Shown piece after piece: positions 1-9,300 of a stretch of 64,000 nt of DNA (positions are counted from its first letter, which is position 1; each line of letters opens with the position of its first letter). The notes beneath the pieces were generated by a model that was not told the origin of the DNA, searched no databases, and saw nothing but the letters and a program-made list of their open reading frames with translations. This DNA comes from Caprella mutica (Eukaryota > Arthropoda > Malacostraca > Amphipoda > Caprellidae), in the NCBI GenBank assembly GCA_947561585.1, contig CANNZV010001468.1:1-64000 (forward strand). The letters run 5' to 3'. A program made the position numbers and the translations under genes.

Positions 1-444
1 AAAAAGTCAGATAGTAATAACCCTGATTTTGCAAGCAAAGAAGAAGCTGAAGGGTTTTATTTCAAAAAACGAGATAAAACTTTAGGACTTATTGAAACTT
101 TAAAGGCAGTTTATCCAAAACGAAAATTAGATTTTTCACCAGAAAGTTTAAAACATTTGGAATGGATTTTTTATGAAGGATTGGATACGGAGGAACTCGG
201 AAAATCACTTCCTGATAAAGAAACATTTTACGAATTATTATCAGTTTATAAAGCGAAGGTCTATGTTCAGAATAAAGCTTATGAATGGAGAATTTGTAAG
301 AATTTTCATAATAAAAGTTTTGAATTAGCAATTCAAACTAAAAATAAGATGCAGACTATTTTTGTTACACCAAGGGAAAATTTTGAAGATTTTCCTGATA
401 CCAAAAAACAAGCTTTGCTAAAAGAATATGCTAGAGAAGTATAA
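1..444 (+). CDS. Hypothetical protein, 5' end outside window
   Basis: The reading frame is open from the first base (Lys-Lys-Ser-Asp...) and ends with TAA at 442-444, so at least 147 residues of the C-terminal part are present. An internal ATG at 157 is probably not the start, because the frame continues upstream with similar Lys/Glu-rich composition. No signal peptide, membrane segment or known motif is visible; the sequence is hydrophilic with several aromatic residues (WIFYEGL, YEWRICKNF) and looks like a soluble cytoplasmic protein. A strong hairpin terminator follows 47 bases after the stop. I do not recognise the family and assign no function. Confidence 0.6.
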   Translation, partial: KKSDSNNPDFASKEEAEGFYFKKRDKTLGLIETLKAVYPKRKLDFSPESLKHLEWIFYEGLDTEELGKSLPDKETFYELLSVYKAKVYVQNKAYEWRICKNFHNKSFELAIQTKNKMQTIFVTPRENFEDFPDTKKQALLKEYAREV

Positions 445-490
445 AATTTAGTTTTCAACTTAATAAAATAAAGAGTCTTTTTGACGCTAA

Positions 491-533
491 AAAAATCACC
501 AATCATTTTTAACTAAATGAGTTGGTGATTTTT
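491..533 (+). terminator. Rho-independent terminator
   Basis: AAAAATCACCAATCATTT (491-508) pairs with AAATGAGTTGGTGATTTTT (515-533), with one bulged G, and runs into T-rich sequence. It ends the gene that stops at 444. Confidence 0.75.
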
Positions 534-726
534 TTTATTTTATACTGAATCAATTTTTAGGACAAGACACAACCTTAATTGCTAAAAAACTGTCTGTGAT
601 TTTTTATTCTCTACCAAATAAAATCTTCGTGCTTTTGTGTCTTAGTAGCTATGCTGAGTAATTACTTAAAATGTTTATAAAACTAACTTTTATCTCCTGG
701 AAATTTTATTATGTCCGACTACTTAT

Positions 727-922
727 TACTACTTTGTCACTTTAAATTAAAGCCTGAAAGGCTGCAACATATTAGCACAGGGCAACGCCCTGTGGATAAT
801 AATAAAATGTTTTTTAGCCCTGAAGGGGCGAGATATTTCGCCCCTTCAGGGCTGAACCTAGTTTTTTAAGTTACACAGGGCGTTGCCCTGTGCTAATATG
901 TTGCAGCCTTTCAGGCTTTAAT

Positions 923-941
<19 letters not shown>
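727..941. repeat. Perfect 68-bp inverted repeat with a nested palindrome (REP-like)
   Basis: Bases 727-794 and 874-941 are exact reverse complements over 68 bp. Each arm contains smaller palindromes (AAGCCTGAAAGGCT type and CACAGGGCAACGCCCTGTG). The 79-bp spacer holds a further 16-bp-arm palindrome, 816-831 with 838-853 (AGCCCTGAAGGGGCGA / reverse complement). The segment is more GC-rich than its surroundings. It takes up most of the gap between the terminator at 491-533 and the tsaD remnant, and its right arm contains the last codons of that remnant. The nested-palindrome design resembles REP/BIME elements mobilised in trans by REP-associated (Y1/RAYT) transposases; no such transposase is in the window. 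Confidence 0.95.
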
Positions 942-1956
<1,015 letters not shown>

Positions 1957-2093
1957 TGTTACCTAATTATATTTGTTAATCGTATATTTATGAAATATTT
2001 AAATATAAACAATTTATCATACCTCTTGCACTTCCAAAAAAAGATATTACACAAAATCTAAAATGGTTAGCGCAGAGGATTTTTTTGTTTATA

Positions 2094-2101
2094 TACTTTT
2101 G
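2094..2101 (+). promoter_or_regulatory. Candidate -7 box for bactofilin
   Basis: TACTTTTG matches the Bacteroidota -7 consensus TAnnTTTG and lies 85 bases before the chosen bactofilin start. No clear -33 TTTG is present at the expected spacing. Confidence 0.35.
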
Positions 2102-2185
2102 TTTTGAACATGCGTGAGAAAACTATCGAGGTGTCAAACCACCAAAAACAATTTTTTTTTCATCTTAAAAAAAACTATATTATCC

Positions 2186-2593
2186 ATGTTCGGAAGCAAA
2201 ACTAAGCAAAATCCCAAAACCAATACAATAGAATCGAACTCAGATTCAAATGGACTTAGTAAAGGTACCACTTGTGTGATCGCACCAGGAACTCGTATTG
2301 AAGGAAAATTTACAACTACAGAAGATGTTCGATTGGACGGAGTCATTGTAGGAGAAGTACGTTGTGCCAAGCGAATTGTGATGGGTGAATCAGGAAAAGT
2401 GGAAGGTAACATCGTGACCGTTGATTCGGCGGTAAAAGGAAAGGTCAAAGGAGAAATCAAAGTATCTGGAACACTTCATTTACATGAAACCGCCAATATT
2501 GATGGGACTATTATTGCTCGCAAAATGGTGGTTGATTCAGGGGCTTCTTACTCTGGAGATTGTAAAGTAGGAGATCATCATTTTAAAAAATAA
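2186..2593 (+). CDS. Bactofilin family cytoskeletal protein
   Basis: The 135-residue protein starts at MFGSKTKQ. A longer in-frame start at 2114 would add a Lys/Asn/Phe-rich tail unlike bactofilins, so 2186 is preferred. After a polar N-terminal tail (about 1-35) comes the bactofilin (DUF583) right-handed beta-helix: short repeats with regularly spaced hydrophobic and Gly residues, such as VIAPGTRIEGKF, VRLDGVIVGEV and SVKGKVKGEIKV-like turns, up to about residue 130. Family members polymerise without nucleotide into filaments at the inner membrane and organise cell shape or envelope assembly. The gene is intact although both neighbours are frameshifted. The next gene downstream is the damaged conserved gene at 2727. 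Confidence 0.9.
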   Translation: MFGSKTKQNPKTNTIESNSDSNGLSKGTTCVIAPGTRIEGKFTTTEDVRLDGVIVGEVRCAKRIVMGESGKVEGNIVTVDSAVKGKVKGEIKVSGTLHLHETANIDGTIIARKMVVDSGASYSGDCKVGDHHFKK

Positions 2594-2726
2594 ATTCTAA
2601 TAATTAGGGCAATTCCCTTTGTAATTGTAAATTATTCCTTATTCATTCTTAATTATTCATTCTTAAAGTATATTTTTTTGATAAAAATATTAATATTGCG
2701 ACTTAACAAAATGAAAAACTTTTACC

Positions 2727-3335
2727 ATGAGATTGATTATTAACTTGATATGATTGCATTAATAGGAGCCTTAGGCCTATTTGTTATTTTATGGTATCCA
2801 AGAACCTATTTCTTTTGGCGATGCTAAAAAAGAAAGGGTAGATGCTGTAACCGACAGAATGAAACAAATTAGATATGCTCAAGAATTTTACCGTGACATC
2901 ACAGGTAGATTCGCAGGAAGCTTTGATAGTTTGAGATATGTTTTTGTCAAATGATAGTTTTACACTTGTAAAAATCATTGGTGATCCAGATGATCCTACA
3001 GGATCAAATTTCCAACGAACTGAGAAAAAAAGGTCTGCTAAGGATTCCATTGCGACGTTGTTCGCTGATCCTACTAGTAAGATCAAAATTGTTTTAGATG
3101 AATTGGAAATCGTACCATTTAGCAATAATGCTAAGTTTTCGATACAAGCTGATACTTTAAACGTATCAAAAAACCTTAGTTAACGTTACAGAAGTGAGTA
3201 CCAAGTGGCGAACGTTTATGGGTGAAAAATTTGGGGACATTAAAATACGCACGGTACGATAACACCTATGACCCTGATAATATCTTGAAATTCGGAGACA
3301 TGTCTGCTCCTAACTTATCTGGAAATTGGGAATAA
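2727..3335 (+). pseudogene. Conserved hypothetical protein, multiply frameshifted
   Basis: From ATG 2727 to TAA 3333-3335 the frames together give one protein of about 200 residues: a short N-terminal hydrophobic anchor (MRLIINLI...), then FGDAKKERVDAVTDRMKQI, YAQEFYRDITGRFAGSFDSL, a motif VKIIGDPDDPTGSNFQRT, DELEIVPFSNNAKFSIQAD, and a C-terminus ending FGDMSAPNLSGNWE. At least five frame changes (near 2750, 2795, 2940, 3170 and 3230) break it. I believe this matches a conserved exported or membrane-anchored hypothetical family in Saprospiraceae-like genomes, but its function is unknown to me. As with tsaD, the residues look unaltered apart from the indels, so assembly error is a serious alternative to true pseudogenisation. 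Confidence 0.75.
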
Positions 3336-3388
3336 TAAATACTAATATTATAGAAGATAATTTTGTAAAAAATAATTCTTCAAAATAT

Positions 3389-3424
3389 AACCTGTCCATA
3401 CTTATTGGTATGGACAGGTTTTTC
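3389..3424 (+). terminator. Rho-independent terminator
   Basis: AACCTGTCCATA (3389-3400) and TATGGACAGGTT (3409-3420) form a perfect 12-bp stem with an 8-base loop followed by TTTCTT. It closes the damaged gene at 2727-3335. Confidence 0.85.
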
Positions 3425-3477
3425 TTATGCTATTTTAGATAGCGAGAAACACCTTTTAGCACTCAAAAAGTTACTTA

Positions 3478-4188
3478 TTGAATGCTGATTTATCTAGTTC
3501 GCAATCACTTCAACCTGCTTTGAAAGAGATATTTTTAGAGGATAAAATCTTAAAATTATCCTTTAATAATACCACAGTTGGGTTAATCAATAATAAAAAT
3601 ACACTCGTTCCCAATCATCTTTATCAACCTGAGAATCTTAAAGTGTATCTTCAGAATCAGGTGGAATCATTAGATAACCACCAAATTTTTGTAGATCGAG
3701 TAGTAGATGTAGCTGCTAAAAATATTTATGCATTCGATCAAGATATTTTTTATTTAGTCAAAGAATATTTACCTAATGCTAAGTTTTTTCATGCGAGTAC
3801 GTCAGTTTTACATGGAATTCTTTCCAATCAGAATGGAGATGTCAGCAAAAAAGTATTTATGAATGTCAAAGGAGATCATTTACAAATCTCATTAGTTGCT
3901 GGTAAAGATTTAATATTTTTTAATTCTTTCGCCTTTAAAAATGAGGATGATTTTATTTACCATGTGATGTTGGTATTCAAGCAATTTGATTTAGATACTG
4001 AAAATATACCAGTTTTCTTATCAGGTCAAGTTACAAAGGATTCCAAATTGTATCGAATGATTTACAGATATATCAAACAGATACAATTTTCAAAAACTCC
4101 TGCAACAGTCAACTTTGGAAAAAATGCCAAAGGGATTCCTTCACATTTTTACTTTGATCTATTTAGTCTCGATTTATGCGAATCATAG
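3478..4188 (+). CDS. DUF3822 family protein
   Basis: The 236-residue soluble protein overlaps the next gene, rsmD, by 13 bases, the usual Bacteroidota arrangement for DUF3822. The family has an actin/ASKHA-like (FtsA or PilM-like) look, and its link to rsmD is conserved but its function is not established. The start is uncertain: the only initiator in this frame is TTG at 3478, with an in-frame TAG at 3457-3459, so the true N-terminus may be a few residues different or hidden by another frame error like those just upstream. Segments such as KVFMNVKGDHLQISLVAGKD and the C-terminal FYFDLFSLDLCES are visible. No signal peptide or TM segment is present. Confidence 0.75.
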   Translation: MNADLSSSQSLQPALKEIFLEDKILKLSFNNTTVGLINNKNTLVPNHLYQPENLKVYLQNQVESLDNHQIFVDRVVDVAAKNIYAFDQDIFYLVKEYLPNAKFFHASTSVLHGILSNQNGDVSKKVFMNVKGDHLQISLVAGKDLIFFNSFAFKNEDDFIYHVMLVFKQFDLDTENIPVFLSGQVTKDSKLYRMIYRYIKQIQFSKTPATVNFGKNAKGIPSHFYFDLFSLDLCES

Positions 4189-4712
4189 GTGGAAAATTCA
4201 AAGGTCGACGATTTAACCCTCCAGCCAAAAATTGGCCAACTCGTCCTACAACAGATTTCTCAAAAGAAGGATTGTTCAATATTCTAAATAATAATTGGGA
4301 TTTTGAAGAGATGAAAGTTCTAGACCTTTTTGGAGGGACTGGAAATCATAGCTATGAATTTATCTCAAGAGGATGTAAAGATGTTACCTATGTTGATAAA
4401 TTTGGAGGATGTGTCGCTTTTGTAAAAAAAACAGCTGAACTCCTTAAAATCGAAAATGAAATCAATATCATCAGAGGAGACGTTTTTAAATTTATCAAAA
4501 AATCCTCTTCTAAATTTGATTATATATTTGCTGGCCCACCTTACCCGCTTCCCACTATTGATGAAATTCCCGATTTAATCTTTAAAAATGAACTTCTTGC
4601 TGAAGAAGGATGGTTTGTTATGGAGACAAATGCCAATCATGATTTTAAAGAACATCCTCATTTTTTTGATGAAAGAAGCTATGGAGGTACTATTTTTTGG
4701 TTTTTTAAATAG
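4176..4712 (+). CDS. rsmD: 16S rRNA (guanine(966)-N(2))-methyltransferase RsmD
   Basis: The 178-residue class I SAM-dependent methyltransferase modifies G966 of 16S rRNA during 30S assembly. The N-terminal MRIIGGKFKGRRF and TRPTTDFSKEGLFNIL (about residues 22-38) are typical RsmD, followed by the SAM-binding loop DLFGGTGNHSYEF (about 50-62) and the target-amine motif GPPYPLP (about 120-126). The last is normally DPPY; here Gly precedes PPY, which is unusual for an N2-guanine methyltransferase and should be checked for a base error. The start overlaps the DUF3822 gene, so the two are translationally coupled. Length is normal for the family. Confidence 0.9.
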   Translation: MRIIGGKFKGRRFNPPAKNWPTRPTTDFSKEGLFNILNNNWDFEEMKVLDLFGGTGNHSYEFISRGCKDVTYVDKFGGCVAFVKKTAELLKIENEINIIRGDVFKFIKKSSSKFDYIFAGPPYPLPTIDEIPDLIFKNELLAEEGWFVMETNANHDFKEHPHFFDERSYGGTIFWFFK

Positions 4713-4807
4713 GATATGAGTTAATCTAAAAAGGAAGAAAAAGAAAACTTCAATTTCTTCGTTTTTTTAGCGAAACAACTCAATTTATTCTTTTCATAGA
4801 AAAATAT

Positions 4808-4815
4808 TAAATTTG
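4808..4815 (+). promoter_or_regulatory. Candidate -7 box
   Basis: TAAATTTG fits TAnnTTTG and lies 25 bases before the ATG at 4840. The gene is preceded by its own gap after rsmD, consistent with a separate transcript. A -33 element is not evident. Confidence 0.35.
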
Positions 4816-4839
4816 TACAATTCAGATAACAAATTTTTT

Positions 4840-5286
4840 ATGAAAAAACTAATCATCATCTTTTTCCTTTTTTTAGGGACTTTTGCTTTTGGTCAAGAGC
4901 AAAAGGATGGAGACCTTTCTGGTTTGTGGTTAGGCAAAATTACCCAAGACGAAGGTGGTTATGCAGCTGATTATACTTTTGAAATTTATATTCGACATAA
5001 AGGAGATGAAATTTCAGGTAGATCATATGTTTATGTAGATAATATTTATGCATCGTTTGATATAGCAGGTAGCTTACAAAATGAGGTTTACATGAACCTA
5101 AAGGATAGCGAAATCCTAGATAGTAAAGTGAATGAAGGAATGGAATGGTGTTTAAAAAAATACCAACTAACCTTTAAAATCAAAGATGGTGTATATCATT
5201 TAGAAGGTTTTTGGCAAGGGAAAACCTCATTTAGTACCTGTATTCCAGGGAAAGTATTTTTGACAAAACAAGTTCCAAGGGCTTGA
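4840..5286 (+). CDS. Small exported protein of unknown function
   Basis: The start is set at ATG 4840 because MKKLIIIFFLFLGTFAFGQ is a clear Sec signal peptide with an ...FAFGQ cleavage region; a TTG 27 bases earlier would spoil it. The mature part is about 129 residues with alternating beta-strand-like segments (LSGLWLGKITQDEGGYAADY, FEIYIRHKGDEISGRSYVY, YHLEGFWQGKTSFSTCIPGK) and two Cys (MEWCLKKY and FSTCIPG) that could form a disulfide. The pattern of a small beta-barrel starting with a GLWLG strand resembles lipocalin-like exported proteins of Bacteroidota, but no specific family is recognised. It has no operon partners. Confidence 0.75.
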   Translation: MKKLIIIFFLFLGTFAFGQEQKDGDLSGLWLGKITQDEGGYAADYTFEIYIRHKGDEISGRSYVYVDNIYASFDIAGSLQNEVYMNLKDSEILDSKVNEGMEWCLKKYQLTFKIKDGVYHLEGFWQGKTSFSTCIPGKVFLTKQVPRA

Positions 5287-5396
5287 TTTTACTTCACAAA
5301 AGATGAATTTTCATCTTAATCTCCAATACTTCAGTTATTTTAATAGATTTTATTAAGTTATTCTCGATGTGGCTTAATAGAGTTAGATAAAAAATA

Positions 5397-5404
5397 TATT
5401 TTTG
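5397..5404 (+). promoter_or_regulatory. Candidate -7 box for argS with hairpin leader
   Basis: TATTTTTG fits TAnnTTTG, 170 bases before argS. The leader contains the palindrome TGACCTTTTCAGGTCA (about 5480-5495), which could fold in the transcript. No T-box features were seen. Confidence 0.3.
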
Positions 5405-5574
5405 CGGAAATTTATTTTTGAGAAAAGAGCTTCACATTTTACTTTAATTCCTTATTAAATTTAAAAAGAATCAAAGTCTGACCTTTTCAGGTCACACTTA
5501 TACATATTGAAACTTTTTTCGAGAGAGAACTGTTAAGTTTTTATTAAAAATCACATTCAAAAAGGACTATTAAA

Positions 5575-7416
5575 ATGAGTATCACAGAACTGATAAAAGA
5601 AGGGACTGCCATGGCAGTAAAAGACCTCTACGACCACGAGGTCAATGCTAATGATGTCAATATGAATGTGACCCGCAAAGAATTTGATGGCGATTATTCA
5701 GTCGTTGTTTTTCCTTATACAAAAGTTGCAAAAAAGAAACCCGAACAAATCGCTGATGAACTCGGTGAATATTTGGTTGGGAAATATGATGATTTGATTA
5801 AGTATAATGTCATCAAAGGATTTTTGAATCTAGAGGTAAGCGATACTTACTGGAATCATTACCTCGCCAAAGTGGCTGCTCAAGACACTTTTAAGAAACC
5901 AAGTCATGGTAAAAAAATCATGATAGAGTTTTCTTCTCCAAATACCAACAAACCACTTCACCTCGGACACATCAGAAATATTTTATTAGGATGGTCTTGT
6001 TCCAAAATTTACGATGCTCTTGGCTATGATGTAATCAAAGTACAAGTGGTCAACGATAGAGGAATTGCGATTTGTAAAAGTATGTTGGCTTGGCAAATGA
6101 TCGGCAATGGAGAAACTCCTGAAAGTGCTGGAATCAAAGGTGATCACTATGTAGGGAAATGGTACGTGGAATTTGAAAAATTATTTCAAGCTGAATATCA
6201 AGCATGGCAAAAATCTATAAACGGTCATTTTACTTTCGCTACGGAAAAGAAAAAGAAACAAGATGAAAAGACTTTTTTCAAAGGATATAAAAATACCTAT
6301 TTTAATAATTCAAGTAAAATAGGAGCTGCCGCAAAAGCAATGTTATTAAAATGGGAAGATGATGATGAGGAAGTAAAAAACCTTTGGAAAAAAATGAATG
6401 GATGGGTGTACGAAGGTTTTAATGTAACCTATAAAAACTTAGGAGTTGATTTTGATCAATTGTATTATGAATCAGATACTTATCTTTTAGGAAAAGATAA
6501 TATTGACAAAGGACTCGATAAAGGTATTTTTTATAAAAAAGAAGACAATTCAGTTTGGATTGATTTAGAAGATGCTAAACTCGATCATAAGTTAGTTTTA
6601 AGAAGTGATGGAACTTCGGTTTACATGACTCAAGACATAGGAACTGCTGAAAAAAGATTTGAAGATCATGGTGCAAAACAAATGGTCTATGTAGTAGCGG
6701 ATGAGCAAAATTATCACTTCAAAGTTTTATTTGAAATCATGAAACGAATGGGTGCGTCATACGCAGAAGGGTTACACCACTTGAGTTACGGAATGATTGA
6801 TTTGACAACTGGTAAGATGAAATCAAGAGAGGGAACGATTGTCGATGCGGATGATTTGATGAAAGAAGTGATAGATGCAGCAAGAGCTAATGCAGTAGAA
6901 AGAGGAGAATTGGATGGTTTGACTCATGAAGAAAAAGAAGATATTTTTAGAAAAATAGGTTTAGCCGCATTAAAGTTTTTTATCATCAAAGTAAATGCTA
7001 AAAAACGAATGGTTTTTGACCCTGCGAAGTCAGTTGATTTGCAAGGTGATACCGGCCCGTACATACAAAATGCATATGTAAGAATTCAATCTGTTTTAAG
7101 AAAAGCAGGTGAGGTGGATACTTCGATTGCAAGTGGTTATAATTCATTAGTTGGAATTGAAAGAGATATTATTGCTCAGATTTATAGATTGGATGCTGTT
7201 GTTCAGATGGCAGCTGATAATTTTGATCCTTCATTTATAGCTAATTATTGTTATGATTTGGCAAAGAGTTATCATAGATTCTGGCATGAGTGTAGAATCA
7301 TTAATGCTGAATCACCTGAAGCAAAAGCATTTAGAATTCAGCTTAGTCAAGTGATGGGTAAGACAATGGAATTTGGTATGAATTTACTTGGAATAGAAAT
7401 GCCAGAGAAAATGTAA
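5575..7416 (+). CDS. argS: Arginyl-tRNA synthetase
   Basis: The 613-residue class I aminoacyl-tRNA synthetase charges tRNA-Arg. The N-terminal additional domain (about 1-110) is followed by the HIGH signature as HLGH (129-132, in KPLHLGHIRN), the catalytic Rossmann domain, a KMSKS-equivalent in GKMKSREGT, and the C-terminal DALR anticodon-binding domain ending MGKTMEFGMNLLGIEMPE. A lysine-rich insert of about 50 residues near 215-265 (TEKKKKQDEKTFFKG) is seen in Bacteroidota ArgRS. Length and start (ATG after an A-rich leader) are normal. glnS follows 148 bases downstream across a large hairpin, so the two may share a transcript or be separated by attenuation. Confidence 0.97.
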   Translation: MSITELIKEGTAMAVKDLYDHEVNANDVNMNVTRKEFDGDYSVVVFPYTKVAKKKPEQIADELGEYLVGKYDDLIKYNVIKGFLNLEVSDTYWNHYLAKVAAQDTFKKPSHGKKIMIEFSSPNTNKPLHLGHIRNILLGWSCSKIYDALGYDVIKVQVVNDRGIAICKSMLAWQMIGNGETPESAGIKGDHYVGKWYVEFEKLFQAEYQAWQKSINGHFTFATEKKKKQDEKTFFKGYKNTYFNNSSKIGAAAKAMLLKWEDDDEEVKNLWKKMNGWVYEGFNVTYKNLGVDFDQLYYESDTYLLGKDNIDKGLDKGIFYKKEDNSVWIDLEDAKLDHKLVLRSDGTSVYMTQDIGTAEKRFEDHGAKQMVYVVADEQNYHFKVLFEIMKRMGASYAEGLHHLSYGMIDLTTGKMKSREGTIVDADDLMKEVIDAARANAVERGELDGLTHEEKEDIFRKIGLAALKFFIIKVNAKKRMVFDPAKSVDLQGDTGPYIQNAYVRIQSVLRKAGEVDTSIASGYNSLVGIERDIIAQIYRLDAVVQMAADNFDPSFIANYCYDLAKSYHRFWHECRIINAESPEAKAFRIQLSQVMGKTMEFGMNLLGIEMPEKM

Positions 7417-7435
7417 ATCGAATAATGTGATTTTA

Positions 7436-7542
7436 AACCACAAAAGGAACAAAAGATGGACAAAAGTTTTTTTCACATAGGATAGTGAATCACAAAATCG
7501 TGTGAAAAAAACTTTTGTCCATCTTTTATTCCTTTTGTGGTT
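7436..7542. repeat. 42-bp inverted repeat between argS and glnS
   Basis: Bases 7436-7477 and 7501-7542 are reverse complements with a single mismatch over 42 bp and a 23-base loop. The stem starts 19 bases after the argS stop and ends 22 bases before the glnS start. It lacks the short GC stem plus U-tract of an ordinary terminator. Confidence 0.92.
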
Positions 7543-7564
7543 CAGAAAATAAAAAAAAATAGAC

Positions 7565-9229
7565 ATGAGCGACATCGCAAAAGAATCTTTAAATTTTATC
7601 GAACAAATCATACATGATGATTTGGAAACCAATAATGGAATAACAGTACACACACGTTTTCCTCCTGAACCAAATGGTTTCCTTCACATTGGGCATGTCA
7701 AAGCTATTTGTATCAATTTCGAAACAGCTAAAAAGTATGGAGGGAAAACCAACCTCCGTTTCGATGATACCAATCCTTTGACAGAAAAAACCTTGTATGT
7801 TGACAATATCAAGAATGACATCAAATGGTTAGGTTACGATTGGGAAGATCGGGAATATTATGCATCTGATTATTTCCAACAGTTGTATGATTTTGCAGTA
7901 GATTTAATTAAAAAAGGATTGGCCTATGTCGATGAATCTACTCCTGATCAAATTGCAGAAATGAAAGGTACACCTACTTCTCCAGGAGTAGATAGTCCTG
8001 CCCGTACTCGATCAATTGAAGAGAATTTGCGTTTGTTTGAGGAAATGAAAAATGGCGAGCATCCTGACGGAAGTATGGTGTTACGTGCCAAGGTAGATAT
8101 GAAGCATCCCAATATGTTGATGCGTGATCCAAACCTTTATCGAATCAGAAAAGCAACTCATCACCGTACTGGAGATGATTGGTGTATTTATCCATTTTAT
8201 GATTTTGCACATGGACAATCTGACTCGATTGAGAATATTACCTATTCCTTATGTTCTTTGGAATTTAGACATCACCGTGATTTGTATGATTGGCTGATTG
8301 AGAAGTTAGAAATTTTCCCTTCTCGTCAAATAGAGTTTGCACGGATGAATGTGGAATACATGATTACGAGTAAGCGACGATTACTTAAATTGGTCAATGA
8401 AAATCTGGTGACAGGATGGGATGATCCTCGAATGCCAACCATAGCTGGTATGCGTCGAAAAGGATATTCCCCAGCAGCTTTAAGAAATTTTGTAACAAAG
8501 GTTGGTGTAGCGAAACGAGAAAATTTGATCGAATATGATTTACTGGAGACATGTGTTCGAGAAGAATTGAAAAAAGAAACATTTGGTGTGATGGGGGTTT
8601 TGGATCCAATGAAATTAGTAATTACTAATTATCCAGAGGATAAAGTTGAACAAATGGAGGTGAAAAATAATCCAAGAGATGAAAGTATGGGGACTCGCCA
8701 AGTTCCTTTTTCAAATCAACTTTACATCGAACGCAAAGAATACAATGATGATCCAAGCAATAAATATGGATTAGGTCCAGGGAAAAGTGTTCGGTTGAGA
8801 AATGGATACATCGTAACTTATGAAAATCATTTAGAAGATGAGAATGGCAATGTTTCTGAAGTTCATGTTACTTACAATCCTGAAACACGAAGCGGTTCTG
8901 ACAATTCTGGAATTAAAGTTAAAAGTACGATACATTGGGTTTCTATTGCTCAAGCGGTAAAAGCGGAAGTTAGAAATTATGGAAAACTATTCACAGTACC
9001 GGAGCCTTTGGCAGAGGAAGGAAAAGAATTTATGGAGTTTTTTAACGAGAAATCTTTAGTTGTTAATTCCAATGCCTTTGTTGAGCCTAGTTTGTTAGCA
9101 GCTAAACCTGGAGCACGGTTCCAATTTATCAGAAATGGATTCTTTTGCTTAGATCCAGATTCTACTGAAGATAAATTGGTATTTAACAGTACAGTAGATT
9201 TTAAAAGTTTTAAGAAGCAAAAAAAATAA
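7565..9229 (+). CDS. glnS: Glutaminyl-tRNA synthetase
   Basis: The 554-residue class Ic synthetase forms Gln-tRNA-Gln directly. The first motif is PPEPNGFLHIGHVKAI (about residues 33-48), followed by LRFDDTNP, the acceptor-binding domain, and a KMSKS counterpart TSKRRL (about 266-271) in which the usual Met is Thr. The C-terminal half carries the two beta-barrel anticodon-binding domains (YIERKEYNDDP, VRLRNGYIVTYE, ARFQFIRNGFFCLDPDS). Length is normal for bacterial GlnRS. Direct glutaminylation suggests that the GatCAB route is not needed for tRNA-Gln. The gene is followed by a hairpin terminator at 9243. Confidence 0.96.
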   Translation: MSDIAKESLNFIEQIIHDDLETNNGITVHTRFPPEPNGFLHIGHVKAICINFETAKKYGGKTNLRFDDTNPLTEKTLYVDNIKNDIKWLGYDWEDREYYASDYFQQLYDFAVDLIKKGLAYVDESTPDQIAEMKGTPTSPGVDSPARTRSIEENLRLFEEMKNGEHPDGSMVLRAKVDMKHPNMLMRDPNLYRIRKATHHRTGDDWCIYPFYDFAHGQSDSIENITYSLCSLEFRHHRDLYDWLIEKLEIFPSRQIEFARMNVEYMITSKRRLLKLVNENLVTGWDDPRMPTIAGMRRKGYSPAALRNFVTKVGVAKRENLIEYDLLETCVREELKKETFGVMGVLDPMKLVITNYPEDKVEQMEVKNNPRDESMGTRQVPFSNQLYIERKEYNDDPSNKYGLGPGKSVRLRNGYIVTYENHLEDENGNVSEVHVTYNPETRSGSDNSGIKVKSTIHWVSIAQAVKAEVRNYGKLFTVPEPLAEEGKEFMEFFNEKSLVVNSNAFVEPSLLAAKPGARFQFIRNGFFCLDPDSTEDKLVFNSTVDFKSFKKQKK

Positions 9230-9242
9230 TTACATAAAAATG

Positions 9243-9277
9243 ACGGTATGAACATGCCATATGTTCGTACCGTTTTG
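9243..9277 (+). terminator. Rho-independent terminator after glnS
   Basis: ACGGTATGAACAT (9243-9255) pairs with ATGTTCGTACCGT (9261-9273), with one G-U pair, followed by TTTTG. Confidence 0.75.
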
Positions 9278-9300
9278 TAATTTAGAAAAAAGTATTTACC

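Noticed and set aside
2134..2460. 108-residue ORF on the minus strand of bactofilin
   Set aside because: Shadow ORF: the plus-strand bactofilin is a clear family member.
5480..5495. T-box or other aminoacylation riboswitch upstream of argS
   Set aside because: Only a short palindrome is visible; no T-box sequence or specifier loop, and T-boxes are not expected in Bacteroidota.
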